A DNA stretch of 11,524 nt from Tieghemiomyces parasiticus (taxonomy: Eukaryota > Kickxellomycota > Dimargaritomycetes > Dimargaritales > Dimargaritaceae). Position 1 is the stretch's first letter. Each line of letters opens with the position of its first letter. The notes below the pieces were generated by a model that had not been told where the DNA came from, ran no database searches, and was given only the letters and a program-made list of their open reading frames with translations. Shown here piece after piece: positions 1-7,728 of the stretch. The stretch lies in NCBI GenBank assembly GCA_027575765.1, contig JANBPT010001267.1, forward strand, positions 1 to 11,524. The letters are read 5' to 3'. A program made the position numbers and the translations under genes.

Positions 1-77
1 GCACATCGAGTATAGCGAAGCGATAGTCCCTGGGCACCGCTTTATGGTGTACAGCTGGAGGCTTATTGGTTGTGCGA
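1..77 (+). repeat. Left arm of terminal inverted repeat (77 bp exact)
   Basis: The first 77 bases are the exact reverse complement of the last 77 bases of the window (11448-11524). Identity stops at position 78 (a against c). With a one-base gap, about 14 of the next 20 aligned bases still agree by eye. The arm has no recognisable coding or tRNA content. Because the match runs to both window edges, this is either the end of a dispersed repeat present in opposite orientation on each side, or the terminus of a large inverted-repeat element. The match length equals a common assembler k-mer, so the true repeat probably continues outside the window. Confidence 0.97.
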
Positions 78-992
78 AGCTTTTTAGTGTACTTTTTAAT
101 TCACGCCTACCAGTCATGTCCATGGGGCACATTATGCACTTGCTAATTATTGTTCCTATATATTAGATATCCTGTTTCATTGTCACTGCGCTGTATCAGC
201 CTGAATATGTTTTTCATTGGACGAATCGACTATGGTTAAGACCACGGGGCTTGAAGCTGGGTCACAACCGAGAAAGTATGTGCGATACTGAACCGGATCG
301 GAGTAAGAAGTGGGTTGGGTTGTTCGAGGGCTACTTTTCTTACACCCGTTCACGAGGTTGCGTATCCGCCTCTATGTTGTTGGCTTTCTGCGGTCTAGCT
401 GGCTAAAGGGGGTCAGAGATAGTGGAGCCCTCCCCCTTCACACCGTACCACCGTAAACTTTGCCTTATCCAGGTTGTGGCGCCCATGAACCACCATTTCT
501 ACGTACGGCAGGATCGTGCCTTGGTTTCTACATATTCTTGCAGTGTTCACCTTCGGCAACGTCTATGCTTTCAAGTTATACGCAATCGCAGGCACATATG
601 GCCACTCGTCTCTCACCAACACCACAGCCGACCCGGCATACATCCTCAATAGTTGAGCCGCTCCACCCTAGGTTCCCAGCCGGCCCTATCGGGTTGCTCC
701 GTTTTGCGATCGTTTGTTACTCGACAGTGCGTAGCGCTGCTACGATCGCCAACCTTCCGATCGCTCATTCAATTCCGTTTACCATTACTCGCTACACTGT
801 TGGTATTCATCCGTATATTAGCATCACACTGTGGGTGGTATCCTCCATTATATTCAGCATATGTGTTTAATGAATGTGGATGATGGGCGGCTCACAAGGT
901 GCACGGGTGTGCAATTTTATACCGTTGAGTTTCGACTCGTTATCTTAATAAAGTCCAGATATGAATTGTGCGCAAGGCATGTGTAGGAAAGC
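78..992. other. Left non-coding flank, AT-richer
   Basis: This stretch lies between the left repeat arm and the 3' end of the PDX1-like gene. It is visibly richer in A/T than the genes. It contains a plus-strand open frame (457-870) with no ATG near its start and no family I recognise, ending in a hydrophobic tail. An AATAAA lies downstream on the plus strand at 947-952. For the minus-strand gene, the 3' untranslated region should fall here; an ATTAAA-type hexamer is present on the minus strand at 866-871, about 125 bases past the stop. No tRNA or rRNA was seen. Confidence 0.6.
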
Positions 993-2817
993 TCATAGAA
1001 GCATGCGCTCCGGCTGGTCTACGTAGTACTTGAGACGCTGCAAAAACTTGGTGGCTGACACGGCGTCAACCGCACGCTCATCGATACTGAGACTGACAGT
1101 CATGAGGTTCTTGACCGATAGGTCAGCCGACGCCGGTAGAGCCGGGCTGGGTAGGGGAGCCTTACCGGCCAAGACATCGATGAGGTCCACCGGGGTGGAG
1201 CTCGCAACTATCGGGGTCGGGATAGTTGACGTACCACTCTCGATGGGAGCGGCGGGAACGGCTGGCGCCGGGGCCGTTGCTTTACCGCTAATCAAATAGT
1301 CGAGGGTATCGTCCATGGCCTTAGCCTGAGCGGCCGGCGAGGCGACTTGGCGAGTCCCGCCGACGGCCAGAATACAGGCCTGGGGCGGATTAATGACGGC
1401 CGTGAAATCGTTAACGCCAAACATGCCCAAATTGGAGATACTGAACGTACCGCCTTGGTACTCGTCAGGCTTCAGCTTGTTCAGGCGGGCACGGTCGGCG
1501 AGGGCTTTCATTTCGGCGGAAATGGTGGCGATGCCCTTCTGGTCGGCGTGCTTGATAATAGGCGTGATGAGGCCGGCAGGCGTAGCGACAGCGACCGAAA
1601 TGTCGACCGTGGGTTGCTGGGTGGCCACCTCGTCGGTAGACGCGTCGGGGTTGAAACGGACGTTAGCTTCGGGAGTATCACGCAGGGCTAGGGCCGCGGC
1701 CCGGATGATAAAATCGTTGACGGACACCCGCACATCACTGGTAGCCTTCAGGTGCTGGCGCAGTTGAAGCAGCTTGTCCATGGTCAGGTCCTGCTTGATA
1801 TACGAATGCGGAACTGTGGCTTTGGACTCGGTGAGGCGCGACGCAATGATACGGCGCATATTGCTAAGCGGAATATCGGTGTAGGAGGCACCGTGTGCGG
1901 CGGCCGGTGTCGACGATTTAGCCGGTGAACCAGCAGCTGTAGAGGACTGGGCCGGGCCGCTGCTTTTCCCACTGGTCACTGGAGTCGGGGCTTGCTTGCT
2001 CGGAGGCTTGGTGATGTTCTGTGTCGCCAGGTACCGAAGTACGTCCCCCTTGAGCAGACGGCCCTTAGGTCCAGAAGCCTGGCCGATCTGGGCGGGTTTG
2101 AGCTCATACAGTTCAAGGAGGTGGCCTACGGCCGGGGACAGTGGGAGGTCAAGGTTCGCTTTTTGGGTCGAGGCGGCGGACTTGGGGTCCGACGTTGGCG
2201 CTGTCTCTGCCGGCCTAGCCGCACTCTCTTGGTCTGCCTTGGCTGTAGATGCGCCGCTCTCTTCGCCAGACAAGTCAGGTATCTCAAGGTTGCTGAGGTC
2301 GTCACCCTCCTCGGCCAGGACAGCAATGGGTGCGTTAACAGCGACCTTGCCTTCGTTAGCAGGCACGAGGATCTTAGCCAAAACACCTTCTTCCTGGGCT
2401 TCAACTTCCATCTGGGCCTTGTCAGTCTCGATTTCCAAAATCACATCGCCAGGCACAAAGGACTCGCCCTCCTGTTTAACCCAGCGGGAGATACCACCTT
2501 CGGTCATGGTCGGTGACATGGCCGGCATGCGGAAGGCTGTGGCGGCCCGCCAGGTAGTGGACTGTGACAGGGCTGTTGTGGGGGAAAAATAAGGACATCG
2601 CGAGTAGGAGGAGGATTAGTCTACAGTGAGTCGATGGTTTAGGAAAAATACGGGGTCGTTGCCGTTGGGGCCCGCATCAGTAAGCCCTCTCGCCAATGTC
2701 GTGTGGCTAAGAAGGGGCTAGGGATTCCGGTAAGGATATCGTACCTCGGGCGTAGCGGGGCGATGCCCGAGAGACACGCGTTAGCGGCTTAGCTGCATTC
2801 AGAGCGTGGTGGAACAT
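993..2817 (-). CDS. PDX1: E2-like protein X (E3-binding protein) of the pyruvate dehydrogenase complex, mitochondrial precursor
   Basis: This gene has two exons (2817-2745 and 2572-993) joined in phase 1, giving 550 residues. Exon 1 encodes a basic, acid-free presequence (MFHHALNAAKPLTRVSRASP) typical of mitochondrial import. A single lipoyl domain follows (about 40-115; lipoyl lysine in ETDKA, Lys76). Next come an Ala/Pro/Ser linker, a peripheral subunit-binding domain (about 168-207) that would hold dihydrolipoamide dehydrogenase, a second linker, and an acyltransferase fold (about 255-550) with intact GGTFSISNLGMFGV and INPPQACILAVGG. The active-site motif, DHRxxDG in E2, reads DERAVDA here (522-528), so the catalytic histidine is Glu. 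About 80 low-complexity residues (431-511) interrupt the domain just before it. Vertebrate PDHX also lacks this histidine, which favours the E3-binding role over catalytic E2. The E2 family assignment is very secure; the protein X assignment is likely. The start at 2817 has A at -3. Confidence 0.85.
2573..2744 (-). other. Intron of the PDX1-like gene (172 bp)
   Basis: The donor is GAG|GTACGA and the acceptor is TTTTTCCCCCACAACAG|CC. A CTAAT branch-like motif (gactaatcc) lies upstream of the acceptor. The reading frame upstream of the conserved lipoyl start has no ATG and runs into a stop at 2616-2618, so an upstream exon is required. Splicing in phase 1 restores a continuous mitochondrial presequence. 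A second in-frame phase-1 acceptor (GCCACAG|CC) 36 bases downstream would remove 12 residues, but it has a weaker pyrimidine tract. Confidence 0.8.
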
Positions 2818-3259
2818 GATGTATATGCAGTTTCAAATGGGCGCTGGAAGGAGCGGGGCGGGGCCGTTCAGACTTGACACGTAATGCCAAACGAGTCCAC
2901 GGAGCGCGATTAGTTAAAAAGGGTGAACGGAATAGGGTTAGGAATGCTGGATACGCAAGGCTCATTTAGAGGAGTCGGGTTGGAAGATCCAATTATCAGT
3001 TGTACCAGCTCTCGTCCGAATCCCCCCGGTTGGAGGGAGGGGGAGGGGAACAGACCGATGGCTGACGCAGGGCCAGCCGTGAGTTCACCAGTGGCCTTCT
3101 CCTCCCTCCCCCTCACAATCCATCCAATCGGGTCCAATGCTCGCAAACGGCCTAGAAACCTTATTACGCGCAAGCCTAACAGCCCCCATCTCGACCCGTC
3201 GTTGGGTAAGCCATAGATGAGGGTGGGTGGGATGGGCTTTGATGGTAAGGATAGCGCTG

Positions 3260-3264
3260 ATTGG
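3260..3264 (-). promoter_or_regulatory. CCAAT box upstream of the PDX1-like gene
   Basis: Read on the minus strand, this is GGCCAATCAGCG. It fits the extended CCAAT-box consensus bound by the heterotrimeric Hap2/3/5 (NF-Y) factor, which drives respiratory genes in fungi. It sits about 445 bases upstream of the proposed start codon. Three more CCAAT pentamers lie closer to the gene on the plus strand (2989, 3124, 3134). Function is inferred. Confidence 0.35.
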
Positions 3265-3733
3265 CCACGGGCTAAGCGTACCCCACACATCTTCAATCCC
3301 CACTGCACAACGCATGGAGGTACCTGAACATGGGGTGATTTCGAGAGCAACGAGAGCCCTCCCTTCCTTCTCTCCTACTCACCCCTTCTGCATACAGAGC
3401 GGACGGCGGCGGTATTCTACACGTAGTGGATAGCCCGACCGTGTGCTGGCCGGGATCGAGACGGCTGTGTTGCGGAACACCTCCTGTCTACTCGGCCCGT
3501 ACCCCTGTCGACTTCCAGTACCGTTCGTGATTAAAAGAACCTAGCGTATTCCAGAGCGTCACCGGTAGGACAGGTCTCGAGAACTGCTCTGTCCATTGCC
3601 GCTTTCCTGACAGTTCTCTACCTGCCACACGTCATTATTGATCATGGTCGTCTTGTATGGTTTTCGTGCCTTCTATATTAACCCCCATTTATCTTTGATT
3701 AGGAAAGGGCGGCAGCTTGTTGATCAATAATAA

Positions 3734-3749
3734 TGCGGTTCGGACCGCA
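3734..3749 (-). other. Perfect hairpin in the VPS11 3' flank
   Basis: The sequence tgcggttcggaccgca forms a 6-bp perfect stem around a 4-base loop. It lies 57-72 bases past the VPS11 stop codon, so it should fall in the 3' untranslated region of that mRNA. Immediately next to it is an AT-rich stretch with the palindrome ttgatcaa (3720-3727). A role in 3'-end formation or mRNA stability is possible but unproven. Confidence 0.45.
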
Positions 3750-3805
3750 CAAACACCAGTCCCGCCCCCCCCTCGATCATGCCTCGTACGGCGCAAATGG
3801 TCGGT

Positions 3806-6800
3806 CTAACCGTCGCCCATATCCGCGTGGTTGAACGTGCCCTTGGAGAAGTACTCGGCAACCACCTCAAACCCATCGGGGGCGTCTTCAAGCTTACTGG
3901 CGAACCGTTCGTGCTGGCGAGCCGTCACCTCCTGGTTCCGCAGGATTTCACCCACCAACCGGTTCTCAGTGGCGCATCGCGGACACGCCTGCTCAGCCTC
4001 GCCGAGGCACCGCTGGTGGTACGAGTGCTTGCACAGAAAGTGGATAGACGGTAGGTCAAGCGGCGCCTGGCATGAGCTACACTTGGTGGACTGAAACACA
4101 ACCGGCTGAGTGCGAAGATCAACGATCTCCTGCCTCATGGTGTTGGTCTCCTCACGGTAGGAGGCGATGAGGCGCTCGTCTTGATCCACAAGGGCACGTT
4201 CGGTGGTGAGGCAGCGCACCAGGTAGTCTTTGACGAGGCCAAGTTGAGCGACCGAATGGCGGCTCAGGGTCTGGACAACCTGGAGCGGTGGTAGGAGGTT
4301 AAGCTGCTCAATCTTGGCCAAGAGGGGTGCCAATTCCTCACCGTGGGTCGTTAGGACAGTGTGTGAGGACACAAAGTAGTCCAGCGCCTCGGTGTAGAGG
4401 GCCGGGTCGCGGGTCCCGTGCTGGGCAAGGAGTTGGACAACGGTCTCTACATCGTCACGATCCATGTAGAACTGAACGAGTTCTTGGTACATCTCACGCG
4501 ACTCGTAGAGCCAGGTAGTGCCCGGGTCGAACTGCGCGAGGTCGCAGAGGGTGAAGGCTTGGTCCCAGTCGTAGTCGACGTGCGGGTCGCGGAGAAGGGT
4601 CATGGCCCGTTTGGCAGCCGCACGTTGACGCTCGCCGTGGGCCGCGTCTGCTGTGGCCTCGCTGAGCCGGGTGCTGCGGCCCCATTCGGCTAGATACAAT
4701 TCAAGGAGGGTCTGCCAGACCGCCCGGCGGTCACCAGCGTCCCCCTCGGCCGGGTCCGATGCTGCGTCACCCCAGCGGCGGTCGGCAACCGTCTCGAGGA
4801 ACCGGACCAGGTGCTGCGGGTGGCTGACAAAGAGGCTCTGGAAGCGGCGGGGGTTGGGGTGACGTGGCACCGTCCCATCGGCCGCATTTGAGGCACTCTC
4901 CCGTTGGTGCTGGGGAGCGCACGTCTCAATCAGCAGGTCAGTCGTAGCGTCTGGTAAGCCCTCGAGTAGCCGGCGGCCGTACCGTTCCAAGTATCCGGCG
5001 CGTTCCTCCGGGGTATCTTCACGCCGGTCGGCAATGTACTGCACGGAGCGGGCAAGGTCACCAATGTCCTCCACCTGAATTTCAAGGTAGATCGCGGGCT
5101 GGTTGAACCGTTCGGCGAGGGTGAGGGCCTGACGGGCGTACCCGGCTTGGCGACACACCCGGATGGCCGTCTCTACATCGAACTGGAGGGCTTCGCCGCC
5201 TTGCTGTAGAAATTTTTCGAGACGAGCCTCGTCTTTGAGCTTAGTGTAGCAGTTGAGGAGCAGGGTGGTGTGATCAGCGGTGGCGAGGCCCTGCGCATGG
5301 AGCGTCTCTAGGTAGGACGTGAGATGATTGAGGCGCTGGGCATCGAGGAACTTGCGGATCACGTAGGACGGTTCGACGTAGCCGACGGTCTGCAAGTACT
5401 GACCCATCGCGCCGTCGAAATCGTCCTGGCTGTAGAGATAGTCACCGTACCGGCGATAAATCTCGGCGATGCTCTCGGGGTTGTACTGGTGGTGAGTGGC
5501 CATCTTGACGGCCAGCGGGTAGAGGTTCTGCTTGTAGAGGATATCCAGCTTACCCGCCAGGGGCTTCTCTTCTAAACGATAGAGCACGGGCGGTGGGGGT
5601 CCGGTCAGCGTGTCGTCCTGGGCGGTCGGGCGGGCCAGAGCGAAGAGGCCACCCCATTCGGACACGACGTCCACGTGCTTGGCCTCAAACTCGGTCGCGA
5701 AGGCCAGCAGCTTATTGCGCATGTCCAGAACCTGCAACTGGACCGTCCCAGCGCCGCGGGCCGGGTCAGTCATCGCGGCGGTAACGGCAGCCGTGGATTC
5801 CCCGCCGTATATACGATCAAGTCCGCCGGCGGGTCGGCTCAGAATAACCACGTAGTCACGGAATTGCCGCATAGACAGTTTAGGTCCCTCAAAGGCGAAG
5901 CACGGACCGCGGCCCTCCGGAGTATAAAAGTAGATGGCCTCATCGCGGGCTACTACTAGCTCGGCCTGGTCGCTGGCATAGCTGTTGTGCAAGGCGCAGC
6001 CCTCTTCGTCCAGTATGGTCTTGGTTTCCCGTTGCGGGTGGGTGAGGTCCGCAACTACGATCTGGCTGGTAGTTGTGATGTAAAGCATGGGGCAGGGCGG
6101 GGAAGTGCCCTGGGCACCTGTCCCCGACCGGGTCTGAAATCGCACGGCGCGGCCAGAGGGGCGTTTGGCCGTGTCCGCCCCGAGGTCATCATCTGCCGGG
6201 GGCGGCACCAGGGCCAGCACTAGGCCTGTGATGGGTTCCGACGCGGTATGCAGTGCCTTTTGTCGGATGTGACGCTCGCGGCCCAACGGGTTACGCATTA
6301 GCGTCACGAGACCATTGGCGAAGCCCACCGCCAGTAGCTCGAGTCGCGGGTGAATGGCCAAGGTGGTCACCGGGCAGGGGACGGCCGGGAAGTGGGCTAG
6401 AGGCACTACTACTGGTTGGTAGTCGGGTTTGAAGACCCGGTCCAGATGCCACACCCGGACCAGTGGGGGTTCGGCGGTGTCGGCCTCGGATTCCTGGAGA
6501 GTGCACATCGTTTATGGCAGAAGAGGCGGTGGTAAGTTGGGAGGTAAAGAAAGGAGCTAAGCTGGGGAAGGTGGTGGCTCAAGCTAGAGGGGGGGGGGGC
6601 GTGCATCAACGCCCTAGCCTAACCCACGGCCAACGGAGTACCCTCGGGGCATAGCGGTTCACCTACGTTGATAGTCAGCAAGACATTGGCTTCGGGCACG
6701 CATTCCAGGAAAGTAAGTCGGCAGCCCTCCGGCCCAGTGGTTGTGCTAAACGACCGGACGGCAAACCGGTGGTTAACAACGTGCACTTGGTGGCTGGCCG

Positions 6801-7035
6801 GCTGGCCTAGGAATAAATATCCCGCACTGTCGCTGGCGTCCCACGTACGGTTGGATGGTGGGCTCTTGGCACCGGGGTCACCGTCGCTGGGTGGCGGGCC
6901 GAAGTCAATGGACACACCCGGGCGGCCCTCAGTAGAGGTTATGAGAAGGCCCGGTTCCGCAAAGACCGCTGGGAGTTGCGGAATCTCCTCCTGGACGAAG
7001 AAGTTGAAACGGCGGAGTCGGAACGCGCTGGTCAT
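3806..7035 (-). CDS. VPS11: Vps11, RING-H2 core subunit of the HOPS/CORVET vacuolar tethering complexes
   Basis: This gene has two exons (7035-6667 and 6493-3806) joined in phase 0, giving 1018 residues. Vps11 is a core scaffold subunit shared by HOPS and CORVET, which tether endosomes and vacuoles before SNARE-mediated fusion. The N-terminal half (about 1-435) is a beta-propeller region, opening with the family's RRFNFF signature and including LVRVWHLD and GPCFAFEG. The alpha-solenoid clathrin-repeat half carries the highly conserved YGDYLYSQDDFDGAMGQYL and EPSYVIRKFLDAQR blocks from about 472, and HTTLLLNCYTKLKD. A C-terminal RING-H2 follows (928-963; CSSC, CKHSYHQRC, CPRC, ligands C3H2C3 all present), then the family tail VAEYFSKGTFN. 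The start codon sits in a perfect Kozak context (GCCACCATGA). A loop of about 40 Gly/Pro/Asp-rich residues near 218-258 seems longer than in human Vps11. The gene is divergent from EMC1. Confidence 0.97.
6494..6666 (-). other. Intron of VPS11 (173 bp)
   Basis: The donor is AAC|GTAGGT and the acceptor is CTCTCCAG|GAA, phase 0. The junction joins NVLLTIN to ESEADTAEPPLVRVW, which lines up with the human ILASVGEDEEG...LVKIW segment. An in-frame stop lies just upstream of the second open frame (CCATAAACGATG), so the acceptor must be downstream of it. CAG|GAA is the first suitable site. The ATG at 6508 is therefore intronic and not a start codon. The intron contains an 11-base C run on its sense strand. 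Confidence 0.85.
6589..6599. repeat. Homopolymer G11 (C11 on the VPS11 sense strand)
   Basis: This is a run of eleven G on the plus strand inside the VPS11 intron. On the sense strand it reads C11 followed by CTCTAG. It is prone to length errors in sequencing and replication. Being intronic, a miscount would not alter the protein. Confidence 0.9.
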
Positions 7036-7728
7036 GGTGGCAGTCTGGTCACCTGAAGGCGGGTCGGGGGGAAGAGAGCGTTGCGAGGCTAATGCGACGC
7101 TGGGGTTGGAGCCGTTTCCACTCGTCGGTGGTGAATGCTGGCGGTCGGCAGTCAGGCCAACTCCAAGTCCAGGCTTTGTAGGCGGTTATTAGACTGCGGC
7201 CAATGAAAGGATAAGGCTGCGTCGGTGGGAATGATGGAGTGGGATGAAGGCTGAGGATTCGGGAAATAAACAGGGTTGGAAAAGTCCAGGCAAGCTAAAG
7301 CAGCCCATTGTGACCGTTTGGGAAAGGACAGAGGCGAAGCCAGGGGGAATGTAGTCGGCGACATTCGCACCTAGCGTTCAGTAGCACGTAAAGCCCTCTG
7401 CTTGTCGGGTAGACGCAGATGCGTGTGCGGCGTGTGCCATCTGTAGCTGGATGGGAGGAAAGGGAAGGGTGCCAGTCGCGGGGCCCCAAACGCCGTGCTC
7501 CGCTCAGCGCTTTAACTATAGTTACCCTTGCGGACCCGATTTCACATCGCATAGCTGTTTCCTCACTTTCATCCTTTCGCCTGCCCGCAGCTCCATCAGT
7601 TTCTCTCTGGGACGTGTGATCCCGGCCCTCCTGTTCATAACCGTTGCCTCCATTCGTCCTTGCCAGTAGTTCCTTGTGCCGACTACCCCACTACACGCCT
7701 CCGCCAGGAGCCCCCAGATTCGTTTGCC
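7036..7728. promoter_or_regulatory. Divergent intergenic promoter region between VPS11 and EMC1
   Basis: This 693-bp stretch lies between two start codons facing away from each other, so both promoters must lie within it. It contains a plus-strand CCAAT at 7200-7204 (cggccaatgaaa), a 12-bp perfect palindrome taactatagtta at 7513-7524, and a pyrimidine-rich tract from about 7558 to 7660 upstream of EMC1, typical of fungal core promoters. No clear TATA box was identified. Open frames here have no family resemblance and are not annotated. Confidence 0.7.

Larger units (their letters stand above)
2818..3805. other. Intergenic region: PDX1-like promoter and VPS11 3' flank
   Basis: This 988-bp stretch separates two minus-strand genes. 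Its right part should be the 3' untranslated region of VPS11 and its left part the promoter of the PDX1-like gene. It contains four CCAAT pentamers (both orientations, 2989-3264), a GC-rich block (ggccccgccccgctcc read on the minus strand, about 2851-2866) just upstream of the PDX1 start, a purine-rich tract at 3032-3048 with a complementary pyrimidine tract at 3100-3114, a bulged inverted repeat at 3571-3624, and a perfect hairpin at 3734-3749. Open frames on both strands here (for example 2910-3350) resemble no family I know and look like chance. No tRNA was found. Confidence 0.6.

Noticed and set aside
310..335. Possible tRNA B-box near gttgttcgaggg
   Set aside because: The final invariant C is missing, no A-box lies at the right distance, and no cloverleaf can be drawn.
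1347..2592. Long plus-strand open frames opposite the PDX1-like gene (1347-1691, 1393-1767, 1992-2516, 1996-2592)
   Set aside because: They lie entirely antisense to a conserved protein, share no family resemblance, and are what GC-rich coding sequence produces by chance on the opposite strand.
2930..2943. Telomere-like aatagggttagg
   Set aside because: It is under two copies of TTAGGG in unique sequence far from the contig end, so it is most likely chance.
3032..3048. G-quadruplex candidate in the purine-rich tract
   Set aside because: Only three clear G runs of three or more are present, so a three-tetrad quadruplex is not supported. The 11-bp complementarity with 3104-3114 is noted only as simple-sequence pairing.
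2910..3350. Minus-strand 146-codon frame between VPS11 and the PDX1-like gene
   Set aside because: The translation resembles no known protein, it overlaps a plus-strand open frame of similar quality, and it lies in the expected promoter. I treat it as chance.
6494..6508. ATG at 6508 as the start of a 900-residue Vps11
   Set aside because: The missing N-terminal propeller, including the RRFNFF signature, is found in the upstream open frame at 7035-6667, and a clean phase-0 intron joins the two. Codons 6508-6494 are intronic.
7660..7728. EMC1 starting further upstream at 7660
   Set aside because: That frame begins with TTG, not ATG. The ATG at 7729 directly precedes the signal peptide and has a good initiation context.
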